A DNA stretch of 64,000 nucleotides, from positions 12,790,001 to 12,854,000 of the forward strand of contig NC_030813.1 in NCBI RefSeq assembly GCF_001704415.2, written 5' to 3'. The translations under genes were made by a program, and so were the position numbers. A model generated the notes under the pieces. The model was given only the letters and a program-made list of their open reading frames with translations, did not search any database and had not been told where the DNA came from. Below, piece after piece: positions 37,095-47,465 of the stretch. Position 1 is the stretch's first letter, and every line of letters starts with the position of its first letter. The stretch comes from Capra hircus. Lineage: Eukaryota > Chordata > Mammalia > Artiodactyla > Bovidae.

Positions 37095-37180
37095 CATATT
37101 TTCCAAAAACATTTATTGAGCATCTGTTAGGTGCTAGGTGCTTGTTAGACACTGAGAACAGAGTGAAGCTTCTGAAATGC
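37095..37180 (-). mobile_element. L2 LINE 3' fragment
   Basis: CATTTATTGAGCATCTGTTA, GGTGCTAGGTGCTTGTTAGA, ACTGAGAACAGAGTGAAG: antisense of the L2 3' end. Confidence 0.55.
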
Positions 37181-37196
37181 AAACCACAATCCAACT

Positions 37197-37531
37197 GCTG
37201 CTGCTGCTGCTAAGTCTCTTCAGTCGTGTCCGACTCTGTGCAACCCCATAGACGGCAGCCCACCGGGCTCCCCCATCCCTGGGATTCTCTAGGCAAGAAC
37301 ACTGGAGTGGGTTGCCATTTCCTTCTCCAATGCGTGAAAGTGAAAAGTCAAAGTGAAGTCGCTCCCCCATCCCTGGGATTATCTAGGCAAGAACACTGGA
37401 GTGGGTTGCCATTTCCTTCTCCAATGCATGAGAGTGAAAAGCCAAAGCGAAGTCACCTGCAGCCTACCAGGCTCCTCCGTCCATGGGATTTTCCAGGCAA
37501 GAGTACTGGAGTGGGGTGCCATTACCTTCTC
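37197..37531 (-). mobile_element. Bov-A2 SINE with three units
   Basis: Reverse Bov-A2 with AGC repeat (as CTGCTGCTG) at its 3' end. Three monomer bodies share GGGTTGCCATTTCCTTCTCC or its variant, at about 37310, 37407 and 37516. The first two also share CCCCCATCCCTGGGATT. Target duplication CACAATCCAACT / CACAACCCAACT (37185-37196, 37532-37543) brackets all three. Confidence 0.9.
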
Positions 37532-37689
37532 CACAACCCAACTGGTTCTCCTAAAAAAGCCTTTGTCAGGGCTCTTTCAGTAGAACAGAAGCCAAATTCT
37601 GAAGCTTGGCTTATGAAGCTCTTGATAGCCTGATGTCATGAATACTAACCACATTTCACAAATCCCACATACGTCCAATAAAAATGAGG

Positions 37690-37995
37690 TGTCACCTCCA
37701 GGGGCACTCATACACTGCTTCTCTATCATTCTAACATTACAACTGACTCCAAGACGGAGTTTGTGATCTGCTCATTACGCTTCAACATTTGACTTTTCTG
37801 TAACCCTCTGAGACTCGGTTGTCATTCTAAGGTATTCCACACACCCTGTGCCTTCTCACCGCACTGTAACACAGTACTGGGACTCCTGCTTTGTCCATCC
37901 TTGGATCACGCTCCTTCAAGTAAAGCTTGCAGGTCTTATTCATCTTGGTAGGCCCCGTGCCTGGCACTTAATAGACGTTCAAAAAATGCTTAGAA
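37690..37995 (+). mobile_element. L2 LINE 3' end, diverged
   Basis: Best part is CCCGTGCCTGGCACTTAATA with GACGTTCAAAAAATGCTTAG; the left part is uncertain. Confidence 0.45.
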
Positions 37996-38064
37996 AATGT
38001 CCCTTCTTCCCAACAGGAACCAAGATTGTACTTTGCTTCCAAGATCTAATGCAGGTTAGCATAT

Positions 38065-38785
38065 CTATATAATGTGTACAATGGAGTACTACCCAGTCAT
38101 AAAAATGAATGAAAACTTGCCATTTGTAACAACATGGATGGACTTAAAGGGTAATATGCTAAGTGAAATGAGAAAGACGAGTAATGTATGATATCACTTT
38201 TATGTGGAATCTAAAAAATACAACAAACTAGTGAATATTAAGAAAAAAGAAATAGACGTAGAGAACAAACTGGTCAACACCAGTTGAGGAGGGTGGGGAG
38301 GCAAGTTAGGGCTAGGGGTTTAAGAGGTATAAACTATACATAAAATAAATAAACTGCAAGGATATATTGTATAGTTTAGAGAATACAGCCAATATCTTGT
38401 GATACTTATACGTGGAGTATAACCTTTAAAAACTGTAAATCACTACACTGTACACGTGAAACTTATATAATATTATATACCAACTATACTGCAGCGGCAC
38501 CCCACTCCAGTACTCTGGCTGGGAAAATCCCATGGACGGAGGAGCCTGGTAGGCTGCTGTCCATGGGGTCGCTAAGAGTCAGGCATGACTGAGCGACTTC
38601 ACTTTCACTTTTCACTTTCATGCACTGGAGAAGGAAATGGCAACCCACTCCAGTACTCTTGCCTGGAGAATCCCAGGGACGGGAGAGCCTAGTGGGCTGC
38701 CGTCTATGAGGTCGCACAGAGTCGGACACGACTGAAGCGACTTAGCAGCAGCAGTATACTGCAATAAAAACATTCAAAAATAAAA
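38065..38785 (+). mobile_element. L1 LINE, ORF2 end and 3' UTR
   Basis: AATGGAGTACTACCCAGTCA, AACAACATGGATGGACTTAA, TATGTGGAATCTAAAAAATA, TGTACACGTGAAACTTATAT; split near its 3' end by a Bov-A2, after which GCAATAAAAACATTC resumes. Confidence 0.88.
38494..38754 (+). mobile_element. Bov-A2 SINE nested in L1
   Basis: Two-unit Bov-A2 ending CTTAGCAGCAGCAG; target duplication TATACTGCA at 38485-38493 and 38755-38763. Confidence 0.93.
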
Positions 38786-39820
38786 AGATCTACTACAGGC
38801 TACAACATATCCATTAACAGACTGGATATTCAGAATATGTAACAACTGGTACAGTTCACACATCAAACAATCACAATGGATGCTGGCTGTAGCACTGGAG
38901 GAAAGTGGTCCTGAAGGCCCCTAGCTGGCCCACACAGTAATCCTTTGTTTGCTCATGTTAGGGTTGGAAGTAAGCTGAAGCATCCTGGGGGTGGGCTCCA
39001 GGTAGGCATTATAGGAGGAACAGCTTGGTGAGCTCACAGAAGCAGCCATTTAGTTAGTCTGCGTGAAAACGTTTCAAACTGGAAACAACTGGCGCAGCTG
39101 TTCTCCTCCATACTGGCTGAATCTCAGCCCTGTCTGTGGTTATCCCCCAAACACTGTGGGCTGTGCCGTTCCTCTCCTTCCTTGGCATCTTGTAGGTACT
39201 CATTTCACCACCCACAGGGCCACCTACTCTCCTACTGAGGGTTCACTGATTTCATGTGAATAAGCCCTGCTTCTAAAACTAGACTGAAAATTCCTAGAGG
39301 ACAGAAGCCATATCTTTCTTCTTTCAATATTTACCTTCAATAAATCATCTAAAAGTTACATAACCATGCTCTGTATCATTTTATACTTTTAAGGTTTTAC
39401 CAGAAAGATTTTCATTATACTTGCAGATCTTTTGAGGGTTCATAACAAAACTACATGAAGGACCTTTTATTAGCTGTTATAAAAAGACTTCACAAGGTAA
39501 CGTTCACAATATCCAAGTCTCTTATTTCTGTCTTCTTAGAACTGAAACTTGCAAAGTTTAACCCTCCTGACAGTCTGTGTACTTCATGGATAAGGAATTA
39601 TCTCTTTCTCTCACCTACACACCACACTCATTCACACTCTTAAACACGCCACTCCATCTCAGTAAACAGCACCATCTGGTCCCCAGTTGCTGAAACCAAT
39701 AACTCCTCGTCTTTCTTTTATATGCCGATACAACCTTTGATAAAAACAAAACATACTCCGAGAAATTGATAACTTCGCACTACCACTGATAACACCCTGA
39801 TTTAATCCTATGTCATCATT
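38786..39820. other. Intron, with a possible L2 3' end
   Basis: 39255-39360 resembles an L2 3' end (AAATTCCTAGAGGACAGAAG, TTCAATAAATCATC). The remainder is unassigned. Confidence 0.45.
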
Positions 39821-39890
39821 TGCCTGGCAGGCTACAGTCCACGGGCTTGCAAAAGAGTTGGGCATGACTTAGTAACTAAACAACACTGTT
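39820..39890 (+). mobile_element. Bov-tA 3' fragment
   Basis: TGCCTGGCAGGCTACAGTCC to GGCATGACTTAGTAACTAAA: the last 70 bp of a SINE. Confidence 0.75.
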
Positions 39891-40079
39891 TACCTCAGGG
39901 GTTTCTGGGCAGCTCAAATCAGCTCCCCTTCTTCCTCCCTTGATAGAATGTACAACCCATTCTCCACCAAGCAAAGACAGACAAAGAGAGAGGCAGAGAC
40001 ACATAGGGAGGGAGGAAGAGTGGGAGGAGGGACACAGAGATCTTTTGAAGCAAAACAGAGGTTCTACTATTTCCCTAAA

Positions 40080-40405
40080 CCTTTCAGAGATTTCCCACTG
40101 TACTTTAAATGAAATCCAAAGTCCTTTACCAAGACCCACTACAATTAGAAAGAAAGCTAAACATCTGTCAAGGTAGGCTTGGGTCCACCTCTCAGACCTT
40201 GTTGCCAGCCCCTCTGTTCACGATGCTGCAACCACACTGTCTTTCTGCCCCTTAAATTAACCCAACACACTCCTACCTCAGCTGAGCAGCATGTTCCCCA
40301 AACCTCCCTAAGCATGGTTAAAGTCTGTCTCCCCTCACTCTGTCTCATCAACATATCGCCAGCATTCAGATCAATACCTAGCTCAATAAATATTTTCTGA
40401 CTGAC
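40080..40405 (+). mobile_element. L2 LINE 3' end
   Basis: CCTTTCAGAGATTTCCCACT, AATCCAAAGTCCTTTACCAA, CCAGCATTCAGATCAATACC, TAGCTCAATAAATATTTTCT follow L2 order to the 3' end. Confidence 0.6.
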
Positions 40406-41304
40406 TTACTACCTTTTGATTCAGCACAGAAGAAAAGTACTGAATCGTTTTCACAATAACACCAGAGTTCAATGATCATGGACTAAAGTCACAGAAAATT
40501 TATACAGTAACAAAATACCTGAAATAAAGAAAATAAAATTCTTTGCTATAACTGGGGAAATAAATAAATGAAACAAGACAATAAAAATCTCTGAGAAAAA
40601 ACCTGATAAAACAAGGATATCATAATTCAAAAATCAGGATGGATAATCTAAGTAACATTTGCAATGAAGCATCACATTTATGGTTTTGCTCTTGGGACAA
40701 GACAAATTAATCCGAAATAGTAAAGAAACTACAATGAAAAGTACATGATCTTAATGCAAGAAAAATATACAGAACACACAGACCAAAATGCAAATCTATA
40801 AATGATGCCATAACAAAAACACAAGCCAAGAACAAGAAACAAAGATACATCCCTGATGTTGCTCTAGACTGCACTTTACCAAAGCATGGCAAGCTGTCTC
40901 TCTGGAAGCCGGCTGAGCCCCTGCATGGCTTTGCAAACTTATGTCCCTGATAGAGCTCCCCTAAGGATCCAGGACAAATTCTATAAGGTATCTCTTAGAA
41001 CTTCTTCTTTAATAAGTGAACCTAGAATAAACATACCAGTCATCTGCGTAAATGAAAAGGAAAAAGTATCTGAGAATGATCCCATTTTCCCTTCTGTGAT
41101 CAACAGAAACATTTAGAACTATTACTAGAACTTACTCTGAGTAAGAACTTGAATTTTGTTCTTGACTCTCTCCTGCCCCACATGCTTCCTCTTTCTGGAA
41201 CTGTCAAGCTGACTGATAATAGCAGACTGTGGAGCCTTTAAGGACTGATGTAAGAGACAACCACACTTCAGAGGAAAACCCTAACAGATGCTCAGGAGGC
41301 TTAC
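40406..41304. other. Intron between the 214-bp exon and the repeats to its left
   Basis: No repeats named. A plus ORF at 40886-41116 shows no domain. The donor of the candidate exon occupies 41299-41304. Confidence 0.5.
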
Positions 41305-41518
41305 CTCTCCAGACATTTTTTTCTCGGTGGATTTGGAATAAGGTCTCTGAGGGTAGAGTTCTCTGGCACCCTTAAAGTTTGCAGTACGGGAGGGGTAGGC
41401 TTGGGAATACTCACAATAGAGGGGTTGGAGTCCAGTGTAGTTGGGGCTAGGAGTCTGCCCAGAAGGTTTGCCTACTCTTTTTCTCCATGCAAATACCTCC
41501 TTGCTACTAGCGTCCTCA
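41305..41518 (-). CDS. ANK2: Candidate alternative upstream coding exon of ANK2 (71 codons plus one base)
   Basis: On the minus strand a pyrimidine-rich 3' splice site ending TAGTGCAG (plus 41519-41526) is followed by 214 bp open in one frame and then GAG|GTAAGC. The first base completes a codon begun in an earlier exon, and the 71 remaining codons end exactly at a codon boundary, which is what ANK2 exon 2 requires. The frame begins (S)EDASSKEVFAWRKRVGKPSG, continues with a tyrosine-rich middle (NYTGLQPLYCEYSQAYPSR) and ends STEKKMSGE, which would join SDSNASFL. I count 7 Lys, 5 Arg, 7 acidic and 6 Tyr residues; no known domain is seen and it is probably disordered. The same frame is stopped by TAG inside the splice acceptor, and the only Met is four codons from the end, so it looks like an internal exon whose start codon lies further upstream. 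An alternative is a first exon using that late ATG, giving MSGE before exon 2. I do not recognise the sequence from memory. The assignment rests on splice sites, open frame, phase and position in the gene. Confidence 0.72.
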
Positions 41519-44500
41519 CTGCACTAGCAAAATGAAAAGAGACACTGTAACTAGTTTGAAATACATTCCCAGATTGCATTCCAAATATTTAGAAAAAGTT
41601 TACAGCATACCCAGGAATGTCTACCAGCCTCAAAGCATTCTTCTGAGACTGAATATCACTATATTCTTTGTTTACAAATAGAATGACATTTTATTATTTT
41701 TTAAAGGATAGTATTACAAAATATAAAAAGTAACTAAAATTAATATTTTAGTGGCTGAAAAAACCAGCAATCAAAAATTTAATTTAAAAATTTAGTAATT
41801 GTTTTAATACAGCCAGCTATCTGTCTCCTGTCTACGACTGTTTTTTCTCTACAACCAAACACAGCAGAGAGGCTGCAACAGAGCCCACGTGCCCACAACG
41901 CCTATAAAATCCACTCTCTGGCCCTTTACAGAAGGGGTTTGTTGAATTTGGCTCTGCAATTTAAGTATTAATTTGTACATAAGTTATAAAATAACCTATT
42001 TTTATCCAGCTGTAGAATTTTTACATGCGGTGGTGTATGAACTGTTCATCTTTTTTGCTATAGTCTTTTAAAGTTGCTTTAAAGCTTAGGAAGTTATTAT
42101 ATTGCCACAATATTTAGTTTCATTTTCTACTTTTTTGGTATAACTTCTGGGCTTAACTATGTAACAAACTTGGAAATTATTCTGGTCTGATTTTTTTATC
42201 TTATAAAAAACGAACAACAACACTGTAAAGCAATTTTCTTCCAATTAAAAACGTTTTTAAAATGGATAAGTCTATAAGTGAAATTTCAAATATACACACA
42301 CAAGTAGAAATTCTTTTTGCTTGCTTACTTCCAACACAATTGCTAGTAACAAACTTATTCCTCATTGCTATACTTATCTATACAAGCAAATGTCAGAATA
42401 TTCAAAATTCTAAATAAAAACTTAAGGAAAAGAATGAAGTATTAATTTACATAAAGCCCAGCAATTTTAGAATCTTAAATTTAAATTTTCCCCATGAGTT
42501 TAATTCTGATTATGAATAAAGTTGGGAAATTTATTTATTGGGAAATTGTTGGTCCCCAAACACAACAAGCTCTATAAAACATGTACAAGTTAATTCTCAG
42601 AAGAAAAATAAAAGTGCTAAGGACCTCTGTTTCTGGTTTTCCCCTTAAAAAAAAGAATATTATAAAAATATAAGATAATAAGACTTGAACCTCTTAACTG
42701 AATCATGAATTGTGATAAGCCTGAATGATACAGAAAGAGACTAATTAAGATATGTAGTTATTTAGATGGCCTAAGGAGTGAGTGACTTCAGTCTTACAGT
42801 GCCCATTTAAAAGTAAAGAAAGATGGTAGATTACTTAAATTTGGGGAACTTAAGCTAGAGAGAACCACATATTTTGCTTGCTATTATTGGTATTAATTAA
42901 TCTTTTTGCCCATGATTAAAGTGATAAAATCCTGAGCAGAATATCACTACATAAGGCAGACAACAGGTGCATTTCACTTCTGCCATTTCTTTCCATATCA
43001 CAGCAATCATTATATGCTCCTGCCTGTAAAATCTTTGACAGAAGGGTTTATTTAACTATCAGCAGGCTACAAGTATATTATTTAATTCACAGAAATTAGA
43101 CTGTAATTATTTTTTTAAAAATCAACTTAAAAGTTTTTTAGGGCTAATATCTATATTACAAGAGATATGAGGATTTTTAACAAGGGAATGATTATTTCTT
43201 CTTAAAAACTTTTTAAAATCATTTTCTGAACTCAGAAGTTTTAAATGAATTTATTTTAGCCCTTGAATCTCAAAATCACACTAACTCTTCTTGCTCTTCT
43301 TAACTCACTAACTCTAACACTTGCTCTTCTTTACCTGAAAGAAACCATCAGTGCATCAGAATACTGTCTCTTCTCTACATTTTATAAATAGGCCTTTATA
43401 TTGGACTTTTATACTTTTAATTTATTTTCATGCTTTACATTTTCCTTATTGGTTTTAAGAGGTGAAAACACGGAATAGAGTTGTGTAACTTAAAAATATT
43501 GAAGGAAGTCTTAGTTAATATTTCAAAGAATGGCCTAAATGATAAATTAAGGGGAAAAAAATCCCTAGAAGTTATTTTTTGAACAAGGTAGTCACTGCTT
43601 AGAAAATATAAATATATAATGCAACTAAGCAAGCTTGTAGAGGCTGCCGAACAGTTACCCAAAAGTTCACCCTCTCTAGCCCCTTCAGGTGATAACTGGA
43701 CTCCAAGTGGCTACTCAGAAATTCTGAATGACACTGCTGGTGGATGTGGGAAATTTAAACCTTAAACCATAACGTGCGACAGCCCTGGGTCGCAAACCCA
43801 AGCTATTTTTAAGGCAGTTTTAAAGGCAGGCAGCTTCCCTCTGCAGGGGAGCACCTCCTCCCCACCGTTTTGCTTCATCTCTTGCCCGGGGTGGCGTCTT
43901 TCTAATTCCAGAGCACCATCTTCCTTTGGGCTACAGTGCTGACAGACCCTTTTCCCTGGAGCTGCAAACGCTGGCCCTGCACACTGTTTTTATTGATAAA
44001 TTCTTAGTTTCTCTTTCCGTTTCACTGTGGGCTGACAGAATTTCAAAGCTACAATATGATGAAATTATCCAGGTCAGAGCAAAAGCCAAAGAGCATAGCG
44101 AGTCGCCTCAAAGTCCTCACTCCTGGATATATCAGGCAAACCCTTCAAAGTGTTAATACAAAGCATGCTTCTCTGATTCGGAAATCCTCCTTATCTTAGT
44201 TTCATGGTTTCACTCTGAAACAAATGCCTTGCAATGCAGGTCAAATTCCTGCATCTGACATATCAAAGATACACTTTATCCTCCAGCAAAAATGAAAACC
44301 AAAATATTTCAGAAAGATTTCTGGCCCTCCCCCCACCACCACCAAAAAAATTCACAATAAGCCTTTGTAACCAGTTTAGGGAACCTACCACGACTGAATT
44401 ATTAAAGCATGTAAGTCAACTTAAATAAGTGATGGCTCAACTTCTCTAGGACCCTGAACAAAATATTATTATCATAATAGGAACAGTATTTAAAGGGCTT

Positions 44501-44900
44501 TCCACTGAGGTCTATTAAATCTTAGAAGAAAAAAACGCCTTTATAGGCTGAAACTGAGATTTGAAGTTAGCCTGAGCTTTTCAAAAATAATCTGTGATTC
44601 TAACGAAAAATCAACTATCAATATATCAACAGGCAAAATAACCGTTGAATATAAGTGAATCTGTGCAATACTGCTGCAAGTCACTCTGTAATAAAATATA
44701 TATTCAGTTTTGCAAATTTTAAACTAAAGAGATGGCATCCTTGTATACTCCCACATGTCAGTTCATCGCTAAAGTCAGATCAGAAGGTGCAAACATGAAC
44801 CTCGAGGGTCACGAGGAGGAAGCAGCAGCAGGCCACAGAACCAGAGGCAGTCAGCTGGTTTGATCGCATTGGTTTTATTCTGTCAGCTTCCTTCCAGGAA
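41519..44900. other. Repeat-poor intron upstream of the 214-bp exon
   Basis: Contains the candidate exon's acceptor tract (41519-41548), a 45-bp L1 terminal fragment at about 42210-42255 (CACTGTAAAGCAATTTTCTT), and otherwise about 3.3 kb without recognisable repeats. That is unusual in a window where SINEs recur every 1-2 kb. Confidence 0.55.
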
Positions 44901-44985
44901 GTTCAGAGCTTTAACCAATGAGGTCCAGTGTTGATTCTTATGCCACCATCCTCCTCTCCTCCGGTCTGGAGCTCAGAACTTACCC

Positions 44986-45118
44986 GCGGCCCAAGTTCTT
45001 TGGTGTCCTCGCCGTGACAGCCGTAGTAGTCTGGGGTTCTGTCCAATTCCTGCAAGTGTCCCTGTGCTCTTACGCTCTTACCCGCTTGGCAAGACGGGCA
45101 GAGAGCTGCGTTCCCCAT
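44986..45118 (-). CDS. ANK2: Candidate alternative first coding exon of ANK2
   Basis: On the minus strand an ATG at 45116-45118 in good context (G at -3, G at +4) opens 44 further codons without a stop, then meets CCGCGG|GTAAGT, a near-consensus 5' splice site. The donor falls on a codon boundary, so splicing to ANK2 exon 2 (phase 0) gives ...KELGPR joined to SDSNASF. The peptide starts MGNAALCPSCQAGKS. A glycine at position 2 with nearby cysteines resembles dually lipidated N-termini, but residue 6 is Leu rather than the usual Ser or Thr, so lipidation is only a possibility. An in-frame TAG lies upstream at about 45157-45159, so this is the first Met. Phase does not fit the 214-bp exon at 41305, which it would have to skip. 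A chance ORF beside a GC-rich patch remains possible. Confidence 0.4.
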
Positions 45119-45450
45119 CTCAGATCTTCCTGCTGTCAGTAGGCCCGGCCTTGCCCTCTATGCTCTGTCCAGGGCTCCCAGGGGGACACTAACGTGGACG
45201 ATTCATCCAGGCGATCCTTGGCTCCTCTGCTCAATTCCCCTACACGCCCCTCACCCGTTCTCCCCATCTGCTGGCTGGCTTGCTGGTGTCAGAGAGAACT
45301 CAAAACCCCAGCAACTGCAGGCTGCCTTCAGTGACCATTTCCAATTCAGGCGCTGCCAGTCTATTTTTACACCTACCAGGCCAGCTATGCATGTCAATGG
45401 AGTGAGGGGGGGCGAGGCCGAGGCGGGGCAGGGGAGGGGGCGGTGTTGTT
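45119..45450 (-). promoter_or_regulatory. Candidate CpG-rich promoter with GC boxes
   Basis: Between 44985 and 45450 I count about twenty CpG dinucleotides in otherwise CpG-poor intron. At 45409-45442 the minus strand reads as a run of C-rich boxes (CCGCCCCCTCCCC, GCCCCGCCTC, CTCGCCCCCC) of the type bound by Sp/KLF factors. No TATA box is seen. The island lies directly upstream, in gene orientation, of the candidate first exon. CCAAT motifs occur on both strands about 44862-44923, on the other side of the exon, so a bidirectional element cannot be excluded. Confidence 0.35.
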
Positions 45451-45877
45451 TTGTTTTTCACCATGCGAGCAGCCTGCTTTACACATGGACTTAAGTTCCT
45501 GCTGTGTAAAATGTCTCTACATAGAATTCCTGCATTACTCAATGAATGCCTTTGATTTTTTCCCCTCAGTCTTTCTACTCACACAGAACACCAAAGCTGC
45601 TAACCTCACTTCACCAACATAACAGGTAAAAATTACTTTTGTAATTGCATAAACCAAGAAGCAGCCCCTTGGCTTAAATAGATTTTTTTTCATAATCATT
45701 TACAGGAGACAATTAACCATCCTTGCAGCATTTAAAGTCCACTGGAAAAACATCCATCAAAATGGTTCATTTTACACCAATATGGATGTTTGAAATTTTA
45801 TAAGTTATCCACAGTTTTTCATTACCTGCCAGCATTTCAGGAAGAACAAACATTTTGCTTCATTTATAATTCATTTT
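45451..45877. other. Intron, no feature seen
   Basis: Non-coding sequence upstream of the candidate promoter in gene orientation. A CAG|GTAATG donor-like site near 45829 is not backed by an ORF in usable phase. Confidence 0.4.
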
Positions 45878-46070
45878 GGGTTTCCCTGGCGGTTCAGAAA
45901 GTAAAGAATCTGCCTGCAATGCAGGAGACCACGGTTGGATCCTTGGGTCAGGAAGATCCCCTGTAGAAGGGAATGGCAACCCACTCCTGCATTCTTGCCT
46001 GGAGAATTCCATGGACAGAGGAGCATGGCGGGCTACAGTCCATGGGGTCGCAGAGTCAGACTGAGTAAAT
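45878..46070 (+). mobile_element. Bov-tA SINE
   Basis: GGGTTTCCCTGGCGGTTCAG to GGTCGCAGAGTCAGACTGAG; tail truncated. Confidence 0.88.
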
Positions 46071-46308
46071 AACACTTTTTACATAATTTGTTTTAATTTG
46101 TACTATTTTGAAAATGCTTCACTTGGCTTTATAATAGATATTCAAGAATGGTTTTCACCACAATACATACTATCTTTGAAACCACATTACAGATTTTGAA
46201 AGAAACTGTTCTCCACTGAGATGAGCACAGCAAATACACCATAGGTTTTTAAAGCCAATTATGATTTTTAAAAAAAATCACGACTTTGTTATAAACTATT
46301 ATGGGTTG

Positions 46309-46430
46309 ATGGAGAAGGAAATGGCAACCCACTCCACTATTCTTGCTGGAGAGTCCCACGGACAGAGGAGCCTGGCAGGCTACAGTCCATGCGGTGGCAA
46401 AGAGTTGGACACAACTGAGCGACTAACACA
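46309..46430 (+). mobile_element. Bov-A half unit
   Basis: ATGGAGAAGGAAATGGCAAC to CAACTGAGCGACTAACACA. TTATGGGyTGA on both sides suggests an independent 5'-truncated insertion. Confidence 0.85.
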
Positions 46431-46964
46431 TATTATGGGCTGAACTTTATTCCCCCCAGAGAACTTCCTCTAAAATTTATATATTTAGTTATTCTAGTAG
46501 TCCTATCCTTCCTCAATTGTTATTTGTTTTGTGTATGCATATTTTCTCTTCCAAATAGGTTTTTAAACTATTCACTTGTAGGGTCCAGTTTTGATTTTTA
46601 TATCATCCATCCATATGTTACATATTAAACAGTAAATGCTTAAATGTTTTCAACTGAATTGAAAATGATCATTTGGGGAAAACAGGAAGTGGGAGATACT
46701 TATGAATCAAACACATTACACTTGATAACTAGAGCTCACCTTTCAATTTGTCATTTAAAAAAAAAAAAAAACTAAACATGCTTTGTCATTTTTTTCCACT
46801 AAAAATGGCATTCCTGAAATGGTCTATCACTCTATATTGCTGTCCAAAACTCTATGAACTTAAATCTGAGAATGACACTTCTGGATTGTTGACTTTTGTA
46901 AGAGCCTCACGCTGTTTTTCTTTTACCAATCCTGGTTTTTGTTTTTTCTTTACCCTTTGATTTC
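46431..46964. other. Intron, no feature seen
   Basis: AT-rich; A-run at 46757-46770. Confidence 0.5.
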
Positions 46965-47045
46965 TTTCTTTTTTTTTTTTAAATTGGAGGATAACTGCTT
47001 TACGATGCTATCTTAGTTTCTGCTGTACGGCGATGTGAATCAGCT
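46965..47045 (-). mobile_element. L1 3' terminal fragment
   Basis: Poly-T, AAATTGGAGGATAACTGCTT, TAGTTTCTGCTGTACGGCGA: reverse L1 3' end of about 80 bp. Confidence 0.75.
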
Positions 47046-47049
47046 ATTT

Positions 47050-47218
47050 GCTATTTGCTTGTGTTGCGTGCATCCCCAGTTGTGTTGGCCTACTTGCAAC
47101 CCCATGGGCTGTAGCCCACTAGGCTCCTCTGTCCATGGGGTTCTCCAGGCAAAAATACTGGAGTGGGTTGCCATTTCCTCCTCCAAGGGATCTTCCCAAC
47201 CCAGGGATCAAATCAGCT
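47050..47218 (-). mobile_element. Bov-tA SINE, left arm of an inverted pair
   Basis: GTTGTGTTGGCCTACTTGCA to CCCAACCCAGGGATCAAATC; lacks its tRNA head. Confidence 0.85.
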
Positions 47219-47235
47219 TTAAGTATACATATATA

Positions 47236-47446
47236 TGGGCTTCCCTGGTAGCTCAGCTGGTAAAGAATCCGCCTGCAATGCAGGAGACCCTGCTTTGATA
47301 CCTGGGTTGGGAAAATCCCCAGGAGGAGGGCATGGCAACCCACTCCAGTATTCTTGCCTAGAGAATCCCCATGAACAGAGGAGCCTCACGGACTGCGGTC
47401 CCTGGGGTCGCAACGAGTGGACACGACTGAGTGACTAAGAACAGCA
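47236..47446 (+). mobile_element. Bov-tA SINE, right arm of an inverted pair
   Basis: GGGCTTCCCTGGTAGCTCAG to CACGACTGAGTGACTAAGAA; followed by (TA)n at 47452-47465. Confidence 0.9.
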
Positions 47447-47465
47447 CAGTGTATATATATATATA

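Noticed and set aside
37197..37215. CTG/AGC repeat as a triplet-expansion locus
   Set aside because: It is the ordinary short AGC end of a Bov-A2 SINE, about five units.
45060..45120. Alternative donor GCGG|GTAAGA inside the candidate first exon
   Set aside because: It leaves one base over, which fits neither exon 2 nor the 214-bp exon; the GTAAGT site at 44985 fits exon 2.
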